Source: an uncultured Collinsella sp. (GTDB lineage Bacteria; Actinomycetota; Coriobacteriia; Coriobacteriales; Coriobacteriaceae). Taken from it: a stretch of 64,000 bases of DNA. The notes under the pieces were generated by a model, which saw only the letters and a list, made by a program, of their open reading frames with translations, did no database searches and was not told where the DNA came from. Made by a program: the position numbers and the translations under genes. The stretch is taken from positions 1 to 64,000 of the forward strand of contig CABSNU010000005.1 in NCBI GenBank assembly GCA_902479135.1. The letters are read 5' to 3'. Below are positions 18,382 through 27,120 of this stretch, piece after piece. Each line of letters begins with the position of its first letter. Within the stretch, counting starts at the first letter, position 1.

Positions 18382-19287
18382 ATGTCCGATTCCGTTGACA
18401 CGACGGTCGATACGACCTCGTCGCGCGAGCGCATCAAGCGTGCCCTTTCCCATGGCAAGAAGGGCCGCATCAACAAGGACCTGTCCAACAAGATCATGCT
18501 TGGCGTGTTCCGTGCCGCGGCATACATCACCACGCTGGTGCTTGTCGCTATCATTGCCTATGTGGTCATTAACGGCCTGCCGCATATCTCGCTCGACTTT
18601 ATCTTCGGTTGGCCCCAGGGCGTCAACGCCGAGGGCGGAATTTGGCCCACGATCGTCTCGACCGTCTATGTGACGGCGCTCGCCATGCTTATCTGCACGC
18701 CGATTGCTGTGCTGGCAGCCGTCTATCTGGCCGAGTACGCCAAGCAGGGCAAGGTCGTCGAGCTCATTCGCTACGCTGCTGACGCTTTGGCCTCGGTGCC
18801 CTCCATCGTTATGGGCCTGTTTGGCTACGCCTTGTTTGTCGAGGCCATGGGCCTGGGCCTTTCGATGGTCTCGGCCGCTCTGGCGCTCGCGCTCTTGATG
18901 CTTCCCATCGTCATGCGCACCACCGAAGAGGCCATTCGCGCCGTCCCGCGCTATATCCGTTGGGGCGCGTACGGCCTGGGCGCCACCAAGTGGCAGGTTG
19001 TCTCCAAGATTGTGCTTCCTTCTGCCTTTGGCCGTATTGCCACGGGCATCGTCCTCGCCATCGGCCGCGCCATTGGCGAGACCGCGGTGGTGCTCTACAC
19101 CATGGGCCAAGCCATCAATCTGCCTATTTCGCCGCTCGATTCCGGCCGCCCCATGACGGTTCACCTGTACCTGCTTGCCAACGACGGCATCAACATGAAC
19201 GCAGCCTACGGCACCGCGCTCTTGCTGATGGTGATCATTCTTGCCTTCAACCTGTTTGCGCGCTTCCTGTCGCGTAAACGTCGCTAG
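18382..19287 (+). CDS. pstA: Phosphate ABC transporter permease PstA
   Basis: PstA is the second membrane subunit of the phosphate importer. The 301-residue protein has six predicted membrane helices, the segment ALASVPSIVMGLFGYALF, and the EAA loop AYGLGATKWQVVSKIVLPSAFGRI. IGRAIGETAVVLYTMG near the C-terminal third matches PstA. It lies between pstC and pstB with gaps of 3 and 12 bases, so the subunits are probably made in fixed proportion from one transcript. Confidence 0.95.
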   Translation: MSDSVDTTVDTTSSRERIKRALSHGKKGRINKDLSNKIMLGVFRAAAYITTLVLVAIIAYVVINGLPHISLDFIFGWPQGVNAEGGIWPTIVSTVYVTALAMLICTPIAVLAAVYLAEYAKQGKVVELIRYAADALASVPSIVMGLFGYALFVEAMGLGLSMVSAALALALLMLPIVMRTTEEAIRAVPRYIRWGAYGLGATKWQVVSKIVLPSAFGRIATGIVLAIGRAIGETAVVLYTMGQAINLPISPLDSGRPMTVHLYLLANDGINMNAAYGTALLLMVIILAFNLFARFLSRKRR

Positions 19288-19299
19288 TTAAGGAGTCCC

Positions 19300-20103
<804 letters not shown>

Positions 20104-20195
20104 TCGGTGCGACTAGTCCCAAGCCGATCGGACCTAGTCCGGTGCGTATTCACTGTGCGGGCGGCATGACCGCACCCAACTGATTGGAGTGAACC

Positions 20196-21053
20196 ATGCG
20201 CAAACTGTTTTCCCGTCAGCTCGTCGAGGCCCGTCACGAGATGCTGAGCATCTATGAGGCCGTCGATCTGGCCCTCCACGATGCCGTGAAGGCCTATGTG
20301 ACCGACGACCGCAAGCTCGCCACCAAGACCAAGAAGCGCACGCTTTCGATTGACGCGCGCTGCGCCAACCTGGAGGCCGTCTGCTACAACCTGATCGCCA
20401 CGCAGTCACCGGTCGCCTCCGACTTCCGCTTGCTTCAGACGATCATCTACGTCGACTTTAACCTGCAGCGCATGACCGATAAGGTCCGTCAGATCTGCCG
20501 TGCCACGCGTCATATGATCAAGGCCGACATCTCGCTGCCCAAGGAGCTTGTCGGCACGGTTGAGGCCGAGGCTGAGGCCGTCTACCAGGTGCTGGGCTCT
20601 TCGCTTTCTGCGCTCGTCACCAATGATATGTCCATCATCTGCAACCTGGCCGTCGAGGACGAGCCAGTGCACGCTGCCTACGAGAAGTTCTTCCGCACCT
20701 TTAACCGTATGGATACGGGCGACTTTATGGACGACGACAGCAACTATGACGACCTGCGCCGCGCCATCATGGTTTCGCGCTACCTCGATCGCATCGCTTC
20801 CATTTCCATCGATGCCGCTTGCCGTCTGACCTTCCTGTTGACTGGTCAGCGTATGAACGCCGGCGATATCGCCCGTGTGGACGAGGACGAGCTCGAGAGC
20901 ATGCGCGTGCCTTCGGGCGAGGGTGTTATCATGAGGCCCGCCGTCGACGCGCGCTACGTTGCCAAGGTGCCCGCCAACGAGGTCAGCGAGGGTCTTCGCT
21001 ACCTGCTCGATCATCTTGAGGACGAGGACGATGGCGAGGACGACGAGGAGTAA
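20196..21053 (+). CDS. phoU: Phosphate signalling/transport regulator PhoU
   Basis: PhoU is a metal-binding helical-bundle protein that couples Pst activity to phosphate signalling and restrains uptake. The 285-residue protein has the two three-helix PhoU repeats; the first contains LDIDARCANLE-like and ATQSPVASDFRLLQ elements. It is longer than the typical protein of about 220 residues because of a C-terminal extension that ends in an acidic run (EDEDDGEDDEE). No two-component phoR/phoB pair lies next to it. TTGGAG precedes the ATG, and a terminator hairpin follows. Confidence 0.9.
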   Translation: MRKLFSRQLVEARHEMLSIYEAVDLALHDAVKAYVTDDRKLATKTKKRTLSIDARCANLEAVCYNLIATQSPVASDFRLLQTIIYVDFNLQRMTDKVRQICRATRHMIKADISLPKELVGTVEAEAEAVYQVLGSSLSALVTNDMSIICNLAVEDEPVHAAYEKFFRTFNRMDTGDFMDDDSNYDDLRRAIMVSRYLDRIASISIDAACRLTFLLTGQRMNAGDIARVDEDELESMRVPSGEGVIMRPAVDARYVAKVPANEVSEGLRYLLDHLEDEDDGEDDEE

Positions 21054-21090
21054 GTAGCCCCGTTCGTCGAAAGATTGTAAATACCTAAGT

Positions 21091-21122
21091 GAGCGCGGCC
21101 TTGCACATGCGGGGCCGCGCTC
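21091..21122 (+). terminator. GC-rich hairpin after phoU
   Basis: A 10-base perfect inverted repeat, GAGCGCGGCC / GGCCGCGCTC (21091-21100 and 21113-21122), is followed by a short T-containing tail. It is the likely end of the pst-phoU transcript, although the tail is poor in T. Confidence 0.65.
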
Positions 21123-21172
21123 TTGCGTTAGCATGGGACTACTTGTTTGGCTGTCAGCGGAGGCGATTGGCA

Positions 21173-21910
21173 ATGGATAACTATTTGGATTTGATGCGCG
21201 CTCGCCGCGAGCAGATTCTGGAACGTTTTTATGCGGCGCTCGATCGCGCGGGCCGCCCCCACGACGCCGCGCGCCTCATTGCCGTGTCCAAGACCGTTGG
21301 TGTCGATGAGACTGTTGCTGCCATCCAGGCGGGGTATCGCCATTTTGCCGAGAACCGCCCGCAGGAGCTGGTTCGCAAGCTCACGGGTCTGGCGGAGCAT
21401 CCGGAGCTGCCCGAGGTGCGCTTCGATATGATCGGCAACCTGCAGACCAATAAGATCAATGCGGTGCTGGGCTCAGCCGAGCTGATTCACTCGGTGGGTT
21501 CGCTGCATCTGGCACAGGCGATCTCGAGCCGTGCTGTCCGCAAGATTGAGGCAGGCGAGCTCGCCGGCCTCCAGCGTGTGCTCATTGAGGTCAATGTGAG
21601 TGGTGAGGAGTCGAAGGGAGGCTTTTCGCCCGATGAGATTCGCGCCGCCGCGGGTGAGCTTGCGGAGCTTGAGGGAATTTGCGTGCAGGGGCTTATGACT
21701 ATGGCGCCCCGGGGGAATAAGGATGTGGCACGCCGCACCTTTGCGGGGCTTCGTGAGCTGAGGGATGAGCTGGAGGCGGCGCATCCCGATTTGAACCTGC
21801 CTGAGCTTTCCTGCGGCATGAGCGAGGACTTTGAGCCTGCCCTTGAGGAGGGCTCTACGCTCGTTCGCCTGGGCAGGGTAGTATTTAGCCCGGAGTTTGC
21901 AGTAAAATAA
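21173..21910 (+). CDS. yggS: YggS/YlmE-family pyridoxal-phosphate homeostasis protein
   Basis: This is a 245-residue single-domain PLP-binding TIM-barrel protein of the PLPBP family, which buffers cellular pyridoxal phosphate and has no known catalytic reaction. The PLP lysine is expected in AVSKTVG (K40). HFAENRPQEL replaces the common FGENYVQE element, and FDMIGNLQTNK plus LSCGMSEDFE are family signatures. In many Gram-positive bacteria this gene precedes sepF and yggT, as here. I chose ATG 21173 because GCGGAGG is 9 bases upstream. Confidence 0.93.
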   Translation: MDNYLDLMRARREQILERFYAALDRAGRPHDAARLIAVSKTVGVDETVAAIQAGYRHFAENRPQELVRKLTGLAEHPELPEVRFDMIGNLQTNKINAVLGSAELIHSVGSLHLAQAISSRAVRKIEAGELAGLQRVLIEVNVSGEESKGGFSPDEIRAAAGELAELEGICVQGLMTMAPRGNKDVARRTFAGLRELRDELEAAHPDLNLPELSCGMSEDFEPALEEGSTLVRLGRVVFSPEFAVK

Positions 21911-21970
21911 GGCTCTGAAGTGCGCACTGATTATCGGGGCGCCTGCACTAAACCGCGAGAGGACACAACC

Positions 21971-22693
21971 ATGGGCTTCCTTGACGAGATTAAAAATAAG
22001 ATGCACCTGGGCGGCCAGCAGGGTTACGACCAGGGTTATGGCCAGGACGACGACTACGGCTACGATGACGGCTATGACGATGGTTATCAGGGCAACGGCT
22101 ACAGCGGTGCTTCGGGCGAGGGCTTCTACACCCAAGACGAGCCGAGCAACGGCCTGCTTGGTCAGACGCGCCGTGGTGAAGCTGAGTCGGTTGCCGTGTA
22201 TACGCGCTCCGGTCAGCTGGTCGGCGATGACTCCCGCCATGCCACGACGTATAACCCGCCTTCGCGCTCGCAGGACAGCGTTGCGAGCGGTTATCGTCCT
22301 GGTGCCTATGACACGCCGTCGAGCTACGCCGAGAACACCCGCGCCCGTGCCGCCGCTGCGCCCGCGCCTGCGCCGAGCGATGCCTCGGCCTATGCGAGCA
22401 ATATCATCAACGCCACACCGCAACTGCCGGCCTATGTCCTGCGCCCCGAGAGTTATGACGACGTGGAGACCGTAGTGCGCCGCGTTCGCACCAAGCAGCC
22501 TGTCGCACTGATTTTTGTGGGCGTACGCACCGAAGTTGCCAAGCGCGTCTTGGACTTCTCTTACGGCTTTGCCTGCGGTCTGGGCGCCACGGTCAAGGAG
22601 GTAGGCGACCGCGTGTTCATGGTGCTGCCCGCCGGCTGCGAGGTCAAAGATTCCGATCTCAAGAAGCTTCGTGCCGACGGCTACCTTAAGTAA
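21971..22693 (+). CDS. sepF: Cell division protein SepF
   Basis: SepF anchors FtsZ to the membrane and can replace FtsA, which is absent from the cluster. The 240-residue protein starts with an amphipathic helix candidate (MGFLDEIKNKM). A Gly/Tyr/Asp-rich low-complexity stretch (about 15-55) and a Pro/Ala-rich linker follow. The SepF core is at about 150-238 (RPESYDDVETVVRRVRTKQPVA in part, DFSYGFACGLGATV, VFMVLPAGCEV). Its stop (TAA 22691-22693) is in the same frame as the following yggT. Confidence 0.95.
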   Translation: MGFLDEIKNKMHLGGQQGYDQGYGQDDDYGYDDGYDDGYQGNGYSGASGEGFYTQDEPSNGLLGQTRRGEAESVAVYTRSGQLVGDDSRHATTYNPPSRSQDSVASGYRPGAYDTPSSYAENTRARAAAAPAPAPSDASAYASNIINATPQLPAYVLRPESYDDVETVVRRVRTKQPVALIFVGVRTEVAKRVLDFSYGFACGLGATVKEVGDRVFMVLPAGCEVKDSDLKKLRADGYLK

Positions 22694-22714
22694 AGACAAG
22701 ACGAGGAGATTCCC

Positions 22715-22996
22715 ATCAACATCTACACTATCGTCCAGCTGGTCAACACGCTGTTCAACTTCTATTCCACGCTCATTGTCGTCTACTGCTTTATGACGTG
22801 GATTCCCATGAAGCAGGGTGGTTTACTTCAGGATATTGCTGCGGTGCTCGATAGCGTGTGCGGTCCGTGGCTCAACCTGTTCCGTCGTTTCATTCCGCCG
22901 ATGGGCGGTATCGATTTTTCGCCGGTCGTTGCGATTATTGCGTTGCAGTTGGTGCAGAGGCTGGTTCTGCAGCTTCTTATAGGTATACTCGTATAG
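22715..22996 (+). CDS. yggT: YggT family membrane protein, apparent ATC start
   Basis: This is a small membrane protein of the YggT family, found next to sepF and divIVA in Gram-positive genomes and of uncertain role in division or osmotic adaptation. Two hydrophobic helices are visible: the first contains FYSTLIVVYCFMTWIPM, the second FSPVVAIIALQLVQRLV. The first ATG (22793) would delete most of the first helix. The frame is open from the sepF stop, has a strong GAGGAG at 22703-22708, and has ATC at 22715 exactly 6 bases later. The inferred product reads INIYTIVQLVNTLFNFY at its start and totals 93 residues. An ATT at 22709 is a second possible start. Confidence 0.85.
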   Translation: MNIYTIVQLVNTLFNFYSTLIVVYCFMTWIPMKQGGLLQDIAAVLDSVCGPWLNLFRRFIPPMGGIDFSPVVAIIALQLVQRLVLQLLIGILV

Positions 22997-23057
22997 AACT
23001 GACTTTGTAACTTACGTCGGGCGTGTAGCGCCGAGGCGATGAAAAAGGAGACTTGTT

Positions 23058-23732
23058 ATGGCTATTACCCCTGCAGACATTCAGGCTCAGACTTTCTCTG
23101 AGGCCAAGCGTGGCTACGATCCTGCCGAGGTCGACGTCTTCTTGGAGACGCTGTCCTCCGAGGTTGACGCTATGCTCGCTAAGATCGTCGACCTTAAGGG
23201 TCGTCTGACTGCTACCGAGCAGCAGCTTGCCGATGCACAGGCTCAGCTTGCCCAGGCTCAGGATGCCACCGCCCAGGCCGTTCCTGCCGCCCCCGTGGCT
23301 GCTCCCGCCCCTGACTTCTCCGCTCAGGAGCGCCAGATTTCTGCTGCCCTGATCGCTGCCCAGCAGACCGCTGAGACCATCGTCAACGATGCCAACGAGA
23401 ACGCTGAGCGTATCCGCAACGAGGCTGACGCCAAGGCCCGCGAGGTTATCCGCCAGGCTCTGACCGAAAAGCAGGCCGAGCTCGAGGAAATCGATCGTCT
23501 CAAGGCTTCCCGTGAGGAGTTCAAGGCCGAGTATCTCAAGCTCATCCAGCACTTCATGGACGATGCCCAGAACTCCTTCCCGGCCGACCTCATGGCCTCC
23601 ACGCCGGTCGGTTCTGCCGCTTCTCCTGCGGTGACTGTTCCCGCCGAGCCGCTGCCCGTCGCTGACCCGGTTGTCCCCGTGGCCGATCCCTTTGCCCCGA
23701 TCGACAACTTTGCTGCCGACGACCTGGACTAG
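23058..23732 (+). CDS. divIVA: DivIVA domain protein
   Basis: DivIVA is a coiled-coil protein that senses negative membrane curvature and marks poles or septa. The 224-residue protein begins with the lipid-binding DivIVA domain (ITPADIQAQTFSEAKRGYDP, then EVDVFLETLSSEVDAML). A coiled coil rich in Ala, Gln and Glu follows to about residue 180, interrupted by an Ala/Pro segment near 75-90, then an acidic Pro/Val-rich tail. AAAAGGAG precedes the ATG. It is the last gene of the sepF-yggT-divIVA unit and is followed by a terminator. Confidence 0.93.
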   Translation: MAITPADIQAQTFSEAKRGYDPAEVDVFLETLSSEVDAMLAKIVDLKGRLTATEQQLADAQAQLAQAQDATAQAVPAAPVAAPAPDFSAQERQISAALIAAQQTAETIVNDANENAERIRNEADAKAREVIRQALTEKQAELEEIDRLKASREEFKAEYLKLIQHFMDDAQNSFPADLMASTPVGSAASPAVTVPAEPLPVADPVVPVADPFAPIDNFAADDLD

Positions 23733-23761
23733 CATCAGAGCTACAATCTAGTGTCCTTAAG

Positions 23762-23791
23762 AGGAGCTCGCACCTGCGGGCTCCTTTTTTG
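23762..23791 (+). terminator. Rho-independent terminator after divIVA
   Basis: The stem GGAGCTCGC / GCGGGCTCC with a 4-base loop is followed directly by six T residues (23785-23790). Confidence 0.92.
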
Positions 23792-23810
23792 TGGCTGTAT
23801 ACGGGTTGGG

Positions 23811-23854
23811 AAACAAAACGCCGAGCTCTGCATGCGATAGGACAGAACTCGGCG
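23811..23854 (-). terminator. Terminator of the nitroreductase gene (minus strand)
   Basis: CGCCGAG and CTCGGCG (23819-23825 and 23848-23854) form a stem extended by TCTG/CAGA. On the minus strand it runs into TTTTGTTTCC, a terminator tail. Confidence 0.85.
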
Positions 23855-23897
23855 AAGGGCGCGTGGTAAAAGGTAGATTTTAAGGTATGTCCAAAAA

Positions 23898-24428
23898 CTA
23901 CTTGAGGAGGAAGTTGGAGAGAGGAATAGTGCGGGCCTCACGATGCTCGGGATCGGCGATGTGGTCGGCGGGATAGCCACAGACGAGCATGTGATAGGGA
24001 TAGACGCCCTTGGGCAGATTGAACTGCTCCTGTGCCACCTCAGGCTTAAAATGGCATACCCAGCACGTTCCTAGGCCCTGCTCGGTGGCCTCCATCATCA
24101 TCTGATCACACACGATGGACGTATCGATTTCACTGGAATTCATCTGGTCATACGGGCGTACCCAAGCATCATCGGTAACGCTGCAAATAAGGAAGACAAG
24201 CGGAGCCCCAAAGATAGACCCATCACGAGCAAACCGAGGCTGACAAGCAGCAGCCTTCTCCAGAAGCTCGGGCGTATCCAACACTATCACACGGGTTGGA
24301 TGATTATTACAAGCAGAAGGAGCAATCCGCCCAGCCTCAACAATGGCATCCGCCACAGCTTGCTCAACAGAACGATTCTCAAACTCGCGACAAGAATACC
24401 GAGACCGAGCCAGATCCAAATAAGACAT
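23898..24428 (-). CDS. Nitroreductase family protein
   Basis: This is an FMN-dependent NAD(P)H oxidoreductase of the nitroreductase superfamily; its substrate cannot be told from sequence. The 176-residue protein has the FMN phosphate-binding signature SRYSCREFENR near the N terminus, APSACNNHPTRVIV, a GLGTCWVCHF segment and the C-terminal CGYPAD. I chose the ATG at 24428, which has GGAGG about 8 bases upstream on the minus strand. Upstream extension would add a hydrophobic stretch with no ribosome binding site. Codons here are more T-ending than in neighbouring genes. Confidence 0.9.
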   Translation of the reverse strand: MSYLDLARSRYSCREFENRSVEQAVADAIVEAGRIAPSACNNHPTRVIVLDTPELLEKAAACQPRFARDGSIFGAPLVFLICSVTDDAWVRPYDQMNSSEIDTSIVCDQMMMEATEQGLGTCWVCHFKPEVAQEQFNLPKGVYPYHMLVCGYPADHIADPEHREARTIPLSNFLLK

Positions 24429-24598
24429 ACAAGCCCTCCAACAATTAAAAATCAAACAAACCCAAAGTAACCCAAACAGTACCCAAAGCAGCAATCAGCC
24501 AAACGCTCATCAAGGGCCAAAGTGTCCGAACGGGTACCATAGGTCCCTTCAGCCAAACCCCCATCGCGCTAAATCTATCAGCTAAAGTTCCCAATGGT

Positions 24599-24706
24599 GG
24601 TACGTAAGGCGAAGGGCCGGCCACGGTTTACTTTCGAACGACTCTGCAAAGCAGCCGGAGTGAGAAAGCAAACCGTGGCCGGCCCTTCGCCGCCGGGACA
24701 CGTACC
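24599..24706. repeat. Long inverted repeat (28-base arms) between minus-strand genes
   Basis: Arms at 24608-24635 and 24664-24691 match over 28 bases with one A/G difference, enclosing a 28-base loop. An outer GGTACGT / ACGTACC pair extends the structure to 24599-24706. The arms include GGGCCGGCCACGG and TTTACTTTC, resembling the arms of the element at 39098-39226. There is no T-run typical of a simple terminator. It lies 6 bases beyond the DUF47 stop on the minus strand. The 170 bases between it and the nitroreductase hold only that gene's upstream region. Confidence 0.85.
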
Positions 24707-24711
24707 CCCAA

Positions 24712-25335
24712 TTAACTGTTCTTCATGACAATCGAATCCACGACATCGGCCACATTCTCGCAGCAGTCGGCGCAGTACTCCAGGAAGGCGTACACGTCAC
24801 GCCAAGCGATGACCTCGAGCGGGTCCTTGCCGTTAACGTGCAGGTTTCGCATGGCGTTGATATAGAGCTCGTCGGCCTCGGACTCGATGGTGTTGATCTG
24901 GATGACGAGCTCGCGCAGCGTTTTGGACTTGCGGTAGTTAGGCAGCTCGACCATCAGGTCCTTCATGGCGCGGCAGGCGTCGGTCACCTTGTGGGCGATG
25001 ACGATGGCGTCGGGATGGATGCTCTGGATGTTGGTGAAGTAGACGCGCTGCACGACGCCCTCGATACGGTCGAGCACGGTGTCGAGCGAGCAGCTCATCA
25101 GGTCCAGGTCCTCGCGCTCAAGCGGGGTGATAAAGGCCGTGAGCAGGGCGTCCTCAAGCTCATGGTGCTTCTTGTCGGCCGCATGCTCGATCGTGTGCAT
25201 CTTGTCGAGCATATCGTGAATCTTTGCAGGATCGAAGTTCTCGAAAATCTTGGTGAGTAGCTCGGCGGCCTGGACGGCAAGGTCGGCGCAGGCGACGTAG
25301 TTGTCAAAGTAGAACGAATCGGGTTTCTTTGCCAT
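24712..25335 (-). CDS. DUF47 (PhoU-like) regulator of the Pit phosphate transporter
   Basis: This is a 207-residue all-helical protein of the DUF47/YkaA family, PhoU-like proteins encoded beside Pit transporters and thought to control them. Family features are FDNYVACADLAVQAAELL, HTIEHAADKKHHELEDALLTAFITPLEREDL (quoted parts: HTIEHAADKKHHELE, AFITPLEREDL), DRIEGVVQRV, and a C-terminal segment ending ENVADVVDSIVMKNS. AAAGGA precedes the ATG on the minus strand. The pit gene lies 67 bases upstream in the same direction. Confidence 0.93.
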   Translation of the reverse strand: MAKKPDSFYFDNYVACADLAVQAAELLTKIFENFDPAKIHDMLDKMHTIEHAADKKHHELEDALLTAFITPLEREDLDLMSCSLDTVLDRIEGVVQRVYFTNIQSIHPDAIVIAHKVTDACRAMKDLMVELPNYRKSKTLRELVIQINTIESEADELYINAMRNLHVNGKDPLEVIAWRDVYAFLEYCADCCENVADVVDSIVMKNS

Positions 25336-25402
25336 GGGTGGGTCCTTTCGAGGCGAAGACGGGTGGGCGAAGTATTACGGTCCGGATGGACGCTCGGTTT
25401 GA

Positions 25403-26452
25403 CTAGATGAACATCATGAACAGCTTGGCCATGACAAAGCTGATGAGTCCACAGGCGGGAAAGGTGAAGAACCAGGTGAACATCATGTCCTTGACTACGC
25501 CGAAGTTGATGGCCGAGAGGCGCTTGACGGCGCCGACGCCCATGATGGCGCAGGTCTTGATGTGAGTGGAGGACACGGGGATGCCGGTGAGCGTGGCAAG
25601 CAGCAGGTTTGCGGCGCCCGCCAGGTCGGCGGAGAAGCCCTGGTACTTTTCGAGCTTGACCATGCTCTGGCCAACGGACTTGATGATGCGCTCGCCGCCT
25701 ACGCTGGTGCCGATGCCCATGGTGGCCGAGCACAGCAGCATAATCCAGATGGGGATGCCGGCATCGCCGACGCTCGTCTGGCCGCTGGCAAAGGCCACGC
25801 CTAAAAAGAGCACGCCGATGAACTTCTGTCCATCCTGCGCGCCGTGCATAAAGCTCATGGCCGCAGCGCTTGCGATCTGAGCGTATTTAAAGAAGACATT
25901 GGCACGTCGCCTGTTGGCGGCGGCGAAAAGAATCGAGACGAGCTTGCACAGGACCCAGCCCATGACAAAGCCCAGGCCGATGGAGAGCGCCAGGCCGTAG
26001 ATGACCTTCATCCACTCGTGGACGTTGACGCTGCTCGCACCGCCGAGGGCGATGGCGGCACCGGTCAGGCCGGCGATAAGGCTGTGGCTTTGCGAGGTGG
26101 GGATGCCAAAACGCGACGCTGTGGCGCCGTAGACGACGATGGAGAACAGCGCCGCGCACAGGCAGGCGAGCGCCATGGTGCTGTTTCCGCCAAAGTCGAC
26201 GATATGTGAGATGGTGTTGGCGACGCTCGCGTTAAAGTGCGTCATGATGAGCACGCCCAAGAAGTTGAACGCGGCGCTCATGAGGATGGCGGCGCGGGCG
26301 GGCATGCAACGCGTAGTGACGCAGGTCGCGATGGCGTTGGGCGCGTCGGTCCATCCGTTGACGAAGATGGCGCCGAGCGCGAGGATCACGGTGACGGCAA
26401 GGACTGGGTTCGACACAAGTTGGCCGAGGAAGGTTGAGAACGTTACGTCCAT
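25403..26452 (-). CDS. pit: Inorganic phosphate transporter, Pit family
   Basis: This is a low-affinity phosphate transporter driven by the proton gradient, usually moving metal-phosphate complexes. The 349-residue membrane protein has about ten hydrophobic segments and the duplicated PiT signatures: GWTDAPNAIATCVTTR near residue 33 and the C-terminal GVGAVKRLSAINFGVV. SFMHGAQDGQKFIGV in the middle is a strong Pit marker. With DUF47 it forms a second phosphate system alongside pst in the same 10 kb. Confidence 0.94.
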   Translation of the reverse strand: MDVTFSTFLGQLVSNPVLAVTVILALGAIFVNGWTDAPNAIATCVTTRCMPARAAILMSAAFNFLGVLIMTHFNASVANTISHIVDFGGNSTMALACLCAALFSIVVYGATASRFGIPTSQSHSLIAGLTGAAIALGGASSVNVHEWMKVIYGLALSIGLGFVMGWVLCKLVSILFAAANRRRANVFFKYAQIASAAAMSFMHGAQDGQKFIGVLFLGVAFASGQTSVGDAGIPIWIMLLCSATMGIGTSVGGERIIKSVGQSMVKLEKYQGFSADLAGAANLLLATLTGIPVSSTHIKTCAIMGVGAVKRLSAINFGVVKDMMFTWFFTFPACGLISFVMAKLFMMFI

Positions 26453-26583
26453 ATATGGGCTTTCTCGAAGTTTGCAGGCACGTTACAGAAACATGATAAA
26501 TCGTATCACCTCCTGCGGGTTTCTTTACCGAGTTCTGATGGGAGCAGTGAATTTTTTGGCACTAAAAATGAATATTAGCCCTG

Positions 26584-26612
26584 TTGACCGTGGGTGTTCT
26601 TTTTGCTAACAC
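26584..26612 (+). promoter_or_regulatory. Candidate sigma-70-type promoter
   Basis: TTGACC (26584-26589), a 17-base spacer and TAACAC (26607-26612) lie in the AT-rich gap between the divergent pit gene and the small gene at 26703. Confidence 0.45.
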
Positions 26613-26702
26613 ACCATGAGGACACGTGCGCGCGCCCCAACACCCCAAAACCACAGTCTGTTCGCTTTACAATATGCAAACATGCGTTCGATAATAGGAG
26701 GC

Positions 26703-27041
26703 ATGGAATATCGACAGACAGACGGCAAAACTCGGCGCGTGCACAAGCAGTATGTGGACGTCGTGACCCGCATCCTTGCGGGCGGACAAGTCGTGCCGGT
26801 CACCGTCTGCTGGGTCGACGGCCGTTGCTTTACGATCGACGAAATTATCTCGACCACCGGGTTTGGCCTGACGGTTCACGGCATTCGTACGGCAACCTAT
26901 AAGGTACGTTTTGGCGGACATGCGACCGAGTTGTATCTGGAGGACCAAACGCGTGAGCGGGCGGATGGCTCGCAGACGCATGTGATGCGTTGGTGGGTAT
27001 GGGCGTTTGACCGCACGCTTGAGGGCGAGCGCCACAGGTAA
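26703..27041 (+). CDS. Small conserved-looking protein of unknown function
   Basis: This 112-residue soluble protein was not recognised. It alternates short beta-strand-like segments (VVPVTVCWVDGRCFTIDEII, YKVRFGGHATELYLED) and ends in MRWWVWAFDRTLEGERHR, which suggests a small beta-rich fold. The pattern 'VxVxWxDGRxFxIDxI' loosely recalls small actinobacterial proteins of the DUF6504 type, but I cannot confirm that. Start choice is uncertain: AGGAGG is only one base before ATG 26703, while ATG 26682 has no site and ATG 26616 would be nearly leaderless from the candidate promoter. Confidence 0.6.
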   Translation: MEYRQTDGKTRRVHKQYVDVVTRILAGGQVVPVTVCWVDGRCFTIDEIISTTGFGLTVHGIRTATYKVRFGGHATELYLEDQTRERADGSQTHVMRWWVWAFDRTLEGERHR

Positions 27042-27120
27042 GAGCGCACGGCATTCGGGTACAATGGCAGGGATCTTGTCACCTACGGCGCTGTCGTGGC
27101 GCTTTTTGAAAGGACGAAGT

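Noticed and set aside
22015..22130. Tandem repeat in sepF
   Set aside because: The Gly/Tyr/Asp-rich run is ordinary linker low complexity, with no regular DNA unit.
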